NCBI GenBank assembly: GCA_964463245.1 | Contig: CAYXBU010000005.1 | Span: 1 to 55,400 of the forward strand | Source: CAMEON01 sp964463245 | GTDB taxonomy: Bacteria > Bacillota > Clostridia > Oscillospirales > CAG-272 | Direction of reading: 5' to 3' | Length of the DNA: 55,400 bases | Part shown: one piece after another, positions 1 through 7,806 of the stretch | How positions within the stretch are numbered: position 1 is the stretch's first letter | Layout: each line of letters opens with the position of its first letter | The notes under the pieces: generated by a model | Database searches by the model: none | Told to the model about the DNA's origin: nothing | What the model saw: only the letters and a program-made list of their open reading frames with translations | Translations under genes and position numbers: made by a program

Positions 1-72
1 TCCCAGGGGCAAGAGCCTTTCCGTTATAGGAAGATTGAAATATAAATGCACATAGACATCTATACCACAAAT

Positions 73-105
73 CAAAAAAGGGCTCGAGGATCACTCCCCG
101 AGTCC
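73..105 (-). terminator. Intrinsic terminator after first solute-binding protein gene
   Basis: Read on the minus strand, a 10-bp imperfect stem (GGACTCGGGG against CCTCGAGCCC, with one A-C mismatch and one G-U) is followed directly by six Ts. It lies about 70 nt past the stop of the gene ending at 175. The first 72 bases of the window hold nothing I recognise. Confidence 0.75.
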
Positions 106-174
106 TTCTTCTTTTTGATTCGTATTCGTTTTGATCGGTATACCGCAGGATGCAGAGCCGCACCCTCGCGCATA

Positions 175-1722
175 TCAGCCGGCCAGCTTATTCAGCTTGT
201 CATTGACACGCTTGAGCTGCTTGGGCAGACTCTTGCTCCAGCTCTTGACCTGAGAGGCGACCTTGTTGGAGCTGCCGCTCATGATGGGACGGAGGCTGTC
301 GCGCAGAGCCACGCCGCCGCCGACCACACCGGAGCAGCTTTGCGAGAAGTCAAAATACAGGGAATCAAAGATGATACCGAGGATGTCGGCGGACTCGGGA
401 CTCTGCATGAACTTGGTGGACAGCGTGTTGGTGTAGTAGGCAGGACGGATGATGTTGTAGCTGTGGTAAGCCATCGCCTCCAGCGTAGCCGCTACCATCT
501 CGCGGCGAGCCTCACCCTTAACAGCCGAAGAGATCGCAAAGCTGCTGACCTGATCCTGCACGTAGGACTTGTACTCCTGCTCCTTGCTGAACTTCGGAAT
601 GGGAGCGATACCGTAGGAAAGGGCGGACAGAGCCTCGATGTTGTACTCCATGTTCCAGAACATGATGGTAGCCATGAGGGACTTGTCGTTTGCAAAGGCC
701 TCGGCGATGTAGTTCTTGCCGACATCGTCCTTGTCTGCGGTCTCGAAGACATAGGTGCCCTCATCGTTGACCAGCTTCTGGACGGCATCCACCAGGTCGG
801 ACAGAGCCGAGGTTGCATCGGCGTTGAAGACAAGGCTGTTGTCATCCGGGTCGCGGGTGATCATGGGCACACCGGCGGCGACCATGTAGGGATCCATGCT
901 GATGATGTTGCCCGTGATGAAGCCGTAGGTGTCGGTCTCAGTGCGCTCACCGTCGCCGTCGCTGTCATCATACAGGCCGGTGATCATGTTGTACTGGTAG
1001 TCCAGTGTCCAATCTCCGCGCTTGACGACGTCGTACAGATCCTCTATCTGACGATCCTCCCGCACCTTCTGGTTGTAGATGGTGAAGAACATAAGGCGGA
1101 ACATGGTCAGAGCCAGCGAGCCGGAGGCCAGATACTGGCGGTTATCTGACGTGAAGGTCGAGAGGGCATTGTAGCCCTGCGTCCAGTAGTGCTTGGAGGT
1201 GTTGATGTTGTTCAGGCTGTTCAGGTCGACATAGTAGCCGTTGATAGCCGACGAGATCGCCACATAGGTGCCGTTGACCACGATGTCATAGGAGCCGACA
1301 CCGCCCTTGATGTCGGTGTCCAACTTGCCCGAAACAGTCGTGTCGCCGCTCTCGCCGATCAGCTCCAGCGTGACCCCCAGCTGGTTCTCCACCACCTGGT
1401 TCCGCTCGTACACAGCCTCCTCGATGCTGCCAATACCGGACTCCTCAACGAACAGCTCGTCTTCCCGTCCGGAGGCGATGGTGTAGAGGATGTTGACCGG
1501 CTCGCCGTTGTAGTTCAGGTTGCTCGGCAGGTCGCATTGGTAGTCTTCCGCGTTGTCGGTCTCCGCGGAGGTCTCGCCGCCTTCATCGGTCGCATCACCC
1601 TCGGTCGCGGGGGCATCGGTGTCGGCTTCTCCCGTGGGGGTCGCGGAGGTGTCCGCATCGGCGCAGGCTACCACGCTCAACAGCATCAGGGCAGCCAGCA
1701 ACAGACAAAGAAGTTTTTTCAT
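175..1722 (-). CDS. ABC transporter extracellular solute-binding lipoprotein (copy 1)
   Basis: The 515-residue protein starts with a lipoprotein signal (MKKLLCLLLAALMLLSVVAC), so Cys20 is the likely lipidated residue. An acidic, Ser/Thr/Ala/Glu-rich linker follows to about residue 65, then the binding-protein body. The segment DSDGDGERTETD has the spacing of an EF-hand-like calcium loop, as is common in clostridial family 1 (sugar-type) solute-binding proteins. It should sit on the outer face of the membrane and deliver a ligand, probably a sugar or oligosaccharide, to an ABC permease. No permease or ATPase gene is adjacent. The gene at 2015-3562 is a paralogue of the same length with long identical blocks. 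It has its own promoter and terminator, so it is probably monocistronic. Substrate unknown. Confidence 0.85.
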   Translation of the reverse strand: MKKLLCLLLAALMLLSVVACADADTSATPTGEADTDAPATEGDATDEGGETSAETDNAEDYQCDLPSNLNYNGEPVNILYTIASGREDELFVEESGIGSIEEAVYERNQVVENQLGVTLELIGESGDTTVSGKLDTDIKGGVGSYDIVVNGTYVAISSAINGYYVDLNSLNNINTSKHYWTQGYNALSTFTSDNRQYLASGSLALTMFRLMFFTIYNQKVREDRQIEDLYDVVKRGDWTLDYQYNMITGLYDDSDGDGERTETDTYGFITGNIISMDPYMVAAGVPMITRDPDDNSLVFNADATSALSDLVDAVQKLVNDEGTYVFETADKDDVGKNYIAEAFANDKSLMATIMFWNMEYNIEALSALSYGIAPIPKFSKEQEYKSYVQDQVSSFAISSAVKGEARREMVAATLEAMAYHSYNIIRPAYYTNTLSTKFMQSPESADILGIIFDSLYFDFSQSCSGVVGGGVALRDSLRPIMSGSSNKVASQVKSWSKSLPKQLKRVNDKLNKLAG

Positions 1723-1782
1723 GATGGATAGTTTCCTTTCGGTTCAGTTCCGGACAGAGTATGGCACTCTGCCTCTATGCAT

Positions 1783-1811
1783 ATTGTACACGATTTGCCG
1801 CGGTTTGTCAA
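1783..1811 (-). promoter_or_regulatory. Sigma-A promoter of first solute-binding protein gene
   Basis: On the minus strand, -35 TTGACA (1811-1806), a 17-nt spacer, and -10 TACAAT (1788-1783). The spacer ends in ATCGTG, exactly as in the paralogue's promoter at 3601-3629, so the promoter was duplicated with the gene. Confidence 0.85.
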
Positions 1812-1840
1812 TAGGATTTATGTTGATTCTCATAAAAAGA

Positions 1841-2008
1841 TTAAGGAACCACTGATTTATTCGGCGGCGCATCTTCGGCACATCTTTTCCCGCCTGCTTC
1901 TTGCTGAAAAACTCGATGTACATACCGTGTATGTTGAGTTTTTCGCAATCGCAGACGAAAAAATCTGTACCGAATATGTACCATCTCATTAAATCAGCGT
2001 TTCCTTAA
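1841..2008. mobile_element. MITE-like element with terminal inverted repeats (copy A)
   Basis: A 168-bp unit bounded by near-perfect inverted ends: TTAAGGAACCACTGATTTAT on the left and, read inward from the right, TTAAGGAAACGCTGATTTAA. The flanking TTAA on each side may be a target-site duplication, since copy B at 55280 starts at GGAACC without it. Inside, on the minus strand, GAAAAACTC and GAGTTTTTC enclose a smaller ACATAC/GTATGT hairpin. It can be read as a short peptide on the minus strand, but copy B carries a frame-changing one-base difference, so I treat it as non-coding. It sits between the stop of copy 2 and the promoter of copy 1 of the solute-binding genes. No transposase is in the window, so it would be non-autonomous. 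Confidence 0.75.
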
Positions 2009-2014
2009 CGCAGA

Positions 2015-3562
2015 TCAGCCCGAAAGCTTTTCGATTTTCTCATTGACCCGCTTGATCAGCTTCGGCATATTCTTGGACCAGCCCTTGACCTGCGAGGCGA
2101 CCCGATTGGAGGTACCGCTCATGATGGGACGGAAGCCATCTCGCAGATTGGTTCCGTTGAAAACGCCGGAGCAGGTCTGCGAGAAGTCAAAATACAGGGA
2201 GTCAAAGATGATGCCGAGGATGTCGGCGGACTCGGGGCTCTGCATGAACTTGGTGGACAGCGTGTTGGTGTAGTAGGCGGGGCGGATGATGTTGTAGCTG
2301 TGGTAGGCCAGAGCCTCCAGCGTGGCGGCGACCATCTCGCGACGCTCCTCCTTGTGCACGGTGGCCGAGATGCCGAAGCTGCTGACCTGATCCTGCACAT
2401 AGGATCTGTATTCCTGCTCCCGGGTGAGCTTCGGGATGGGTGCGATACCGTAGGAAAGGGCGGACAGCTCGTCGATGTTGTGCTCCATGTTCCAGAACAT
2501 GAGGGTAGCCATGAGGGACTTATCGTTGGCAAAAGCCTTGGTGATATTCTCCTTGCCGACATCGTCCCGATCCACCCCCGTGAACACGTAGGTGCCCTCG
2601 TCGTTGACCAGCTTCTGCACGGCATCCACCAGATCGGACAGGGGCAATGCCGCATCGGCATTGAAGACGAGGCTGTTGTCATCCGGGTCGCGGATGATCA
2701 TGGGGACGCTTCCGGCGACCATGTAGGGATCCATGCTGATGATGTTGCCCGTGATGAAACCGTAGGTGTCGGTCTCGCTGCGCTTGCCGTCCCCGTCGCT
2801 GTCATCGTACAGACCGGCGATCAGGCTGTATTGGTAGTCCAGTGTCCAATCCCCGCGCCTGACGACATCATACAGGTCTTCCATCTGACGATCCTCCAGC
2901 ACGCTCTGATTATAGATGGTGAAGAACATCAGCCGGAACATGGAGATAGCCAACGAACCGGAGGCTAAATATTGCCTCCTCTCCGCCGTGAAGGTCGCAA
3001 GGTCGTTGTACCCCTGCGTCCAGTAATGCTTGGAGGTGTCGATGTGCTCCAGACTGCTCAGATCGGTATAGTAACCGTTGATGACCGATGAAATGGCCAC
3101 AAAGGTTCCGTTGACCACCATGTCATAGGAGCCGACATTCCCCTTGACATCGGTGCTCAGCTTGGATGCAACGGCGTTACTGCCGGCCTCGCCGATCAGC
3201 TCCAGTGTGACTCCCAACTGATCCTCCACCACCTGGTTCCGCTCGTACACCGCCTCCTCGATCATACCGGAGCCGGTGCCCTCCACGAACAGCTCGTCCT
3301 CCCGCCCGGTCACGATGGCGTAGAGGATATGGACGGGTTGGTCGTCGTAATGCAGGTCGCTCGGCAGGTCGCATTGGTAGAGACTCGCGTCCTCGGTTTC
3401 CACATCGGTCTCGTTCTCCGTATTGGTTTCGGCGGTCGCGGTCTTCGCAGTCTCGGCAGGGGTGTCGGTTTCGGTCTCTTTGGTGGGGGCGTTCGGATCG
3501 GCGCAGGCTACCGCGCTTGACAGCATCAGGACGGCCAGCAACAGGCAAAGCAGTTTCTTCAT
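2015..3562 (-). CDS. ABC transporter extracellular solute-binding lipoprotein (copy 2)
   Basis: A 515-residue paralogue of the downstream gene at 175-1722. It has the same lipoprotein signal type (lipobox SAVAC, Cys20), the same EF-hand-like loop (DSDGDGKRSETD), and long stretches of identity through the binding domain and C terminus. The linker after the lipidated Cys (Thr/Glu/Ala-rich) and scattered pocket-facing regions differ most, so the two may bind different ligands or differ in expression. It acts outside the cell as a membrane-tethered ligand receptor. Tandem duplication is evident because the promoter was copied too. No permease genes lie nearby. There is no clear terminator between it and the MITE-like element just past its stop. 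Confidence 0.85.
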   Translation of the reverse strand: MKKLLCLLLAVLMLSSAVACADPNAPTKETETDTPAETAKTATAETNTENETDVETEDASLYQCDLPSDLHYDDQPVHILYAIVTGREDELFVEGTGSGMIEEAVYERNQVVEDQLGVTLELIGEAGSNAVASKLSTDVKGNVGSYDMVVNGTFVAISSVINGYYTDLSSLEHIDTSKHYWTQGYNDLATFTAERRQYLASGSLAISMFRLMFFTIYNQSVLEDRQMEDLYDVVRRGDWTLDYQYSLIAGLYDDSDGDGKRSETDTYGFITGNIISMDPYMVAGSVPMIIRDPDDNSLVFNADAALPLSDLVDAVQKLVNDEGTYVFTGVDRDDVGKENITKAFANDKSLMATLMFWNMEHNIDELSALSYGIAPIPKLTREQEYRSYVQDQVSSFGISATVHKEERREMVAATLEALAYHSYNIIRPAYYTNTLSTKFMQSPESADILGIIFDSLYFDFSQTCSGVFNGTNLRDGFRPIMSGTSNRVASQVKGWSKNMPKLIKRVNEKIEKLSG

Positions 3563-3600
3563 GGTGGGTGAATGTCTCCTTTCGGTTTGGGTCTATGCAC

Positions 3601-3629
3601 ATTGTACACGATCTGCATTCATTTGTCAA
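3601..3629 (-). promoter_or_regulatory. Sigma-A promoter of second solute-binding protein gene
   Basis: On the minus strand, -35 TTGACA (3629-3624), 17-nt spacer, -10 TACAAT (3606-3601), then a short leader and an AAAGGAG ribosome site before the ATG at 3562. Confidence 0.85.
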
Positions 3630-3679
3630 TAGGGTCTGTATATCATTTGCAGCGAAGGGCAGCGAGACATCGGCTTGGA

Positions 3680-3718
3680 CGGAAAAGAAAAGGGGCGCAG
3701 AGCAAACGCTCTGCGCCC
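3680..3718 (-). terminator. Terminator of the TasA/SipW-like operon
   Basis: On the minus strand, a perfect 11-bp stem (GGGCGCAGAGC / GCTCTGCGCCC, 4-nt loop) is followed by CTTTTCTTTT. It ends the operon whose last gene stops at 3746. Confidence 0.9.
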
Positions 3719-3745
3719 GTGGGATATTCAAAAGCCGTGGGTCAA

Positions 3746-4927
3746 TTATTCCGGAACGACATTGTACCAGTCGCCGCTCTGTACGACCTTGTAGCCGGAT
3801 GCGACTACGGACTCAGAACCGTTGGTCACGCCGGGCTTAAAGTTCTTGAAGGAACCGCCGTAGACCATGATCGAGGTTGAGTCTTCGCTGCCGGAAAGAT
3901 TCAGCAGGCCACTGTTGCCGTCGTCGTTCCAGTATGTACCGCCGTAGATGTTGACGTTAGCAGTGGAATTAGATGCCTTCTCGATGACGACTTGTTTTTT
4001 GCCATGGAAGTTACCACCGTAAATATTGGCGGTGGAACCCGATCTTACAGCAACAGCGTAAGTCCCCTCCGGATCAGCACCGTAGACTTCACCGCTCTGA
4101 TCTGCGGAGGAATCCAGGATATTCAGCGTGGCATCCGTTACAATGATCATGTAAAAGCAGATGCCCTCGTCGTTGGAGTACACAAGCTTCTTGCCGTTCA
4201 GGTCAATGGTCGTATTCTTGTCAACAATGAGAACAGCGGACTCAAGCTGTCGGGATTTCGGGTTATAATACATGACCAGCTCCTCATCCGCAACGTCAAT
4301 GTCCGCCATCAGAACGACCTTCTTGCCGCAACCGACAGCAGCGCGCAGCTGCTCGATGGTGGTAACGAAGATCTCCTCGTCGGTGGTCGCATTGCCCTGG
4401 ACAGCCTCGACCGTGTAAGCCAGCTTGCAGGACTTGCCCTGATACTCATTGCCGGCCTCGACGGGCAGGGTGATCTCGACCGGAACCGTAATGTCGTCAG
4501 ACCCGGGAACCAGTGTCGTCCAAGCAGCCGTCACCGGCTCGGAACCGGTAATGGTGGTCTCGCCGATCGTGACCTTCAGGCCGTCCCACAGACCGTTGTC
4601 CTCCGGGATCGAGATCAGGGTGCGGTACTTAACGGTCACATCGCTTGCATTGTGGATGGTGATGTCGAACTTGATGACATCGCCGGGAACGATCTTGTTG
4701 ATGGTGATGGTGTTGTTGTCCACCGTGGCATTGCTCTGGGGCAGGGTCTCGCCAAGGGTGGACTCATAGCTCAGCTCGCCGAAGGTCGCCGTCACATTGA
4801 CGGTACCGGAGGTCACGGCCACGTTGACCTTGCTCTCGCTGGTGAACAGGGCGAAGGATGCACCCGCGACCAGGCTGACACACAGGATCAGAGTCAGGAT
4901 AGACAGGATAAGTGAATTTCTCTTCAT
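3746..4927 (-). CDS. SipW-dependent TasA-like secreted protein with beta-solenoid C-terminal domain
   Basis: The 393-residue protein begins with a SipW-type signal: a basic start, a hydrophobic core, then GASFALFTSES, the pattern of TasA/camelysin precursors cut by ER-type signal peptidases. Residues about 30-180 form a beta-sandwich-like TasA/CalY region (Asn/Thr-rich, ending in LAYTVEA). Residues about 190-393 contain spaced IYGGNF, IYGGTY and VYGGSF units alternating with short hydrophobic strands, typical of a right-handed beta-solenoid. It is the last gene of the operon with sipW, after a 179-bp gap. I infer a cell-surface fibre or matrix component, with the solenoid perhaps binding polysaccharide or partner subunits. 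The TasA assignment rests on signal type and context more than on overall similarity. Confidence 0.7.
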   Translation of the reverse strand: MKRNSLILSILTLILCVSLVAGASFALFTSESKVNVAVTSGTVNVTATFGELSYESTLGETLPQSNATVDNNTITINKIVPGDVIKFDITIHNASDVTVKYRTLISIPEDNGLWDGLKVTIGETTITGSEPVTAAWTTLVPGSDDITVPVEITLPVEAGNEYQGKSCKLAYTVEAVQGNATTDEEIFVTTIEQLRAAVGCGKKVVLMADIDVADEELVMYYNPKSRQLESAVLIVDKNTTIDLNGKKLVYSNDEGICFYMIIVTDATLNILDSSADQSGEVYGADPEGTYAVAVRSGSTANIYGGNFHGKKQVVIEKASNSTANVNIYGGTYWNDDGNSGLLNLSGSEDSTSIMVYGGSFKNFKPGVTNGSESVVASGYKVVQSGDWYNVVPE

Positions 4928-5106
4928 GATTGTTCTCCTTCATGTAGATATTTGGTAGGGGATCGTCGATGTCTCGCTCATGACACTCCGTGCCGACGGA
5001 CGAGGCACCGAGAGATTATCCCATCGCCTCGACGAGCAAGGGACGGAAACCGCGTGACAGGGGGGCGGGCAACAGGCTCTTCACTCGTTACCCGCTTAGG
5101 AACGCA

Positions 5107-5784
5107 TCAATTTTGACCGGTATAGACGGCCGTGGTCGCCTGGACTGCCGAGATGTTGATGTCAAAGCCCATCTTGTTGTTCTGAGCTGCGTTATTGCTG
5201 ATGACAGGCTGACCGGGGAGGCGGTTGGCGTTATACTCGGCATCATCCAGCATCTCGATGCGTACGCGGAAGGTCTCAGGCTCGTCTGTTACCTTCATCT
5301 TACCGGTGGAGAGCACCAGGGACTTGCCCTGCAACTCACTCAGCATCTTGGATTCGGTCGAGCCGTCCGGGTGGATCACGGTCGCCTTGAGTTGCTGAGA
5401 CATGGGCGTCACCTTGCCCAGCAGAGTCAACTCAACGGTGTAGTCAAAGGCAACATTCCCGTTGTTAGAGATCTGAAGCTCTGCCTCGTAGTACCCGGTG
5501 GGCACGATGCGGGCGCTGTTGGGATCCATGCCGAAGATGTTTTCCTTGGTGGTCGATGTGAAGTCCACATCCGTCGAGTCGCGGACGATCTCCAATTCAC
5601 CATCTTGATTCAAGAAGGTGTACTCCAGATCGGTACGGGTCAGGACGATGTCCAGCTTGCCTGCGCGAAGATGGTTCCGTGCGCGTCCGGAATCCGTAAA
5701 CAGCGCGTAGGACATACCGGATATGATCGAAACGCACAGCAGGATCACTACGCAGGACGTAAGTATAATACTGCTCTTTTTCAT
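5107..5784 (-). CDS. SipW-dependent TasA/camelysin-like protein
   Basis: A 225-residue protein with a SipW-type signal (hydrophobic core then SGMSYALFTDSG), where cleavage near Ala before LFTD is expected. The mature part of about 195 residues is predicted beta-rich and carries the phrase ISNNGNVAFDYTVELTLLG, typical of the immunoglobulin-like fold of TasA/CalY proteins. The length is close to TasA (about 260 residues). It lies directly downstream of the SipW-type peptidase gene and upstream of the second TasA-like gene. I infer a secreted or surface fibre subunit processed by that peptidase. The start is supported by an AAGGAGG-like site a few bases upstream of the ATG. Confidence 0.75.
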   Translation of the reverse strand: MKKSSIILTSCVVILLCVSIISGMSYALFTDSGRARNHLRAGKLDIVLTRTDLEYTFLNQDGELEIVRDSTDVDFTSTTKENIFGMDPNSARIVPTGYYEAELQISNNGNVAFDYTVELTLLGKVTPMSQQLKATVIHPDGSTESKMLSELQGKSLVLSTGKMKVTDEPETFRVRIEMLDDAEYNANRLPGQPVISNNAAQNNKMGFDINISAVQATTAVYTGQN

Positions 5785-5954
5785 GGTCGTTCCTCCTTTC
5801 TTCCGTAATATTTCTATAGACTGTCCCTGCTTCTCATGTCGGTCGACATCTCTGCAGTCCGTCGGATGTCGCGCAGCATGAGGGCGGGGGATCAGCCTCT
5901 GAAACTCGTGTCAGATAACAGCCAGCAGATAACAGATAACAGCAACACGAAGAT

Positions 5955-6788
5955 TCAGTCGGTATGGGTATCGTCGACCTTATCATCGCCGGAGGGCGTG
6001 GAGGTCGGCGCGGTCTCAGCCGGGGGATCCTTTTCCGGTTCCGTTCCGGTCTGGGCGGGGGCATTCTGCTCCAGCTGTGCCAAACGGCGGCGAAGCTCCT
6101 CAAGCTCGCTGTCTTTCTTGGCAGCTTCCTCGGCTTGCTTCTTCTTCTTGTCGGCCGTGAACAGGGAGACGAGCTTCAACACCTGCAGCAGGATGATGAT
6201 GGCGCAGGGGACGATGATGATCAGCACGATCCCGACCGGCTCCTTGAGCAGACTGATCAGGAAGCCCAGGGGATAGGATTGCCCCGTGACCTTCCCCAGC
6301 ACATAGTTGAAGCTGTCGGTGTCGGCGGTGTAGATGGTCTGGATGCCCTGCTGGGTACCGGCCAGCTGGTTGTCGCCCATCAGCTCGATCTTGTACCCGC
6401 CGGATGCGACCGGCTGGATGGAGATGATACGGTGGGTGATGGTCTCCTGGCTGGTGTAGTAGTAGCGGAAGGTCAGTACGTCTCCCACCTTCAGGTCGGC
6501 GTACCACTCATCGGCCTCCCGGGGATCCTCCGGAACCAGCTCGATGAAGATCATGGAGCGCAGGGGAATGCTCTTGATCTCGAAATCCGAGACATCGGTC
6601 GCATCGCATTTGGCCATGGACTCGGATATGATGATCCGCATCTGGTGCCCCCACAGGGTCGTGGCTCCGTCCGCATCACGCTTGGACAGGAGAGTGACCA
6701 TCACCGAGAACACGCACAGCACCAAAAAAATGACGAGCAACACATTGGTGGCTACGGAGCCGATCTTCTTCCAGGTCTTCTTATTCAT
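5955..6788 (-). CDS. sipW: SipW-type (ER/archaeal-class, S26B) signal peptidase I
   Basis: A 277-residue membrane protease that removes signal peptides from TasA-like substrates. The start at 6788 (MNKKTWKKIG) overlaps the upstream stop by 8 bp and has a GGATCAG-type site. Features: a membrane segment at about residues 14-34; the catalytic Ser in IISESMAK; a His in ETITHRI where bacterial-type enzymes have Lys, placing it in the ER/SipW class; a GDNQ box; and a second membrane segment near residues 185-210. The C terminus is unusual. After the second membrane segment come a Lys-rich predicted coiled coil and a Pro/Thr/Glu-rich tail, about 65 residues that SipW of Bacillus lacks. Its likely substrates are the next two genes, which carry matching signals. 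Confidence 0.85.
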   Translation of the reverse strand: MNKKTWKKIGSVATNVLLVIFLVLCVFSVMVTLLSKRDADGATTLWGHQMRIIISESMAKCDATDVSDFEIKSIPLRSMIFIELVPEDPREADEWYADLKVGDVLTFRYYYTSQETITHRIISIQPVASGGYKIELMGDNQLAGTQQGIQTIYTADTDSFNYVLGKVTGQSYPLGFLISLLKEPVGIVLIIIVPCAIIILLQVLKLVSLFTADKKKKQAEEAAKKDSELEELRRRLAQLEQNAPAQTGTEPEKDPPAETAPTSTPSGDDKVDDTHTD

Positions 6789-7293
6789 GTTCTGATCCTT
6801 TCTTTTCGGTCTCGGCCGCTGTATTCTTCCGCCCGGAGATCTCCAGCCGGAAGTCAGCCTCGGCTCCCTGCGCCTCATCTCCGATCTCGGGGGACATGGT
6901 GTATACGACCTTGATATCCCGCTCGGCGCAGCCCGTAAGATCCACGAGGATGACCTCATCCTCGTTGTCCATAACGGTGCGGAGCAGCTTATCGCACAGA
7001 GTCTCGCCGTTGACGATGACCCTTACCGTAACGAAATTCTGTAGATCCTGCCGCTCGTGATCGGTGGACACGAATCGAAAATCAAACACCTCGACCGAAC
7101 GATCCTCCAGCGGGATGGGATACTCGCAGCTCTCGCCGGGGATGAGATCCAACTGCCGGAAGGGAATGGTCAGCACCGAGAGGGCACTTTCCCGCTCCTT
7201 CCACTGACGGTATATGAGCAAGGAGACCACTCCGCCGACCAGCAGGGTCGAGCAGAGGACGATCAGGATCAGGCGCCGGAGCTTATCGTTCAT
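6781..7293 (-). CDS. Small membrane-anchored protein, first gene of the sipW/TasA-like operon
   Basis: A 170-residue protein with one N-terminal membrane segment (about residues 8-27), then an extracellular-type, beta-rich domain of about 120 residues and a charged Glu/Lys tail. I do not recognise a family. Two cysteines (in GESC and TGC) could pair. It is the promoter-proximal gene and overlaps sipW by 8 bp, so the two are co-translated. In Bacillus subtilis the same position is held by TapA, the TasA anchor/assembly protein. By position only, this could be a fibre anchor or assembly factor. There is no sequence resemblance that I can claim. Confidence 0.65.
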   Translation of the reverse strand: MNDKLRRLILIVLCSTLLVGGVVSLLIYRQWKERESALSVLTIPFRQLDLIPGESCEYPIPLEDRSVEVFDFRFVSTDHERQDLQNFVTVRVIVNGETLCDKLLRTVMDNEDEVILVDLTGCAERDIKVVYTMSPEIGDEAQGAEADFRLEISGRKNTAAETEKKGSEHE

Positions 7294-7361
7294 GGGTCGA
7301 TCTCTCCCTTCGTGAGTCGCATATGTGCAGAACCCGACAATACGACCGTCTTACCATCTGT

Positions 7362-7390
7362 ATTTTAGCACAAACCCCACGCAAAGTCAA
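7362..7390 (-). promoter_or_regulatory. Promoter of the TasA/SipW-like operon
   Basis: On the minus strand, -35 TTGACT (7390-7385), 17-nt spacer, -10 TAAAAT (7367-7362). About 65 nt of leader precede the ATG at 7293. Confidence 0.8.
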
Positions 7391-7522
7391 TAGGTTTTCT
7401 TAAAAACATTCAAAGGGCGTGTTCACATTTTGTCGATCCTATGCATGGTCGCCATATTCAAGTCGATCCGATGCACGAGACGTCGGATCGGCGCATATCC
7501 TGTGCCTGAGGAGGTGTTGCAC

Positions 7523-7801
7523 ATGGGCTACCCACGCACACGGAACAGCCGCGCCGACGAGTCGAAGACCATCCGCTACCCCGGAACCTGCACCGTCGTG
7601 ATCGGCTCCATGACACAGACCATGAAGGCGCAGAGCGCACTGGCCGCCGCCTCGATCCGCGCGGCGGTCACCAAGGTCAGCTCGGCGCGGACGCACGGCG
7701 GATGTGCCTACGGCCTGACCTTCCCCTGTATGCAGGCCGAGAATGTCCGCGCAGTGCTTTCGACCGAGGGCATTCGCATCCGACAGATGTATGAGGGATA
7801 A
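7523..7801 (+). CDS. DUF3343 protein, putative Se/S carrier-like
   Basis: A 92-residue protein. The ATG at 7523 has a strong GAGGAGGTG site 7 nt upstream, whereas earlier in-frame starts have none. The core VVIGSMTQTMKAQSALAAAS and the later THGGCAYGL motif match the DUF3343 family (small ferredoxin-like fold proteins with a conserved Gly-Cys, annotated as putative Se/S carriers). It lies 5 bp before a class V aminotransferase of the kind often found beside this family. I infer that the Cys accepts sulfur or selenium from the aminotransferase. The role is not experimentally settled for the family. Confidence 0.8.
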   Translation: MGYPRTRNSRADESKTIRYPGTCTVVIGSMTQTMKAQSALAAASIRAAVTKVSSARTHGGCAYGLTFPCMQAENVRAVLSTEGIRIRQMYEG

Positions 7802-7806
7802 ACCTG

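Noticed and set aside
1744..1989. An 81-codon frame on the minus strand across the MITE-like element
   Set aside because: Copy B of the element has a one-base difference that breaks the frame, and the frame runs through the promoter of the neighbouring gene.
7430..7522. Upstream extension of the DUF3343 protein
   Set aside because: The extra residues do not fit the family and have no ribosome site, while the ATG at 7523 has a strong one.
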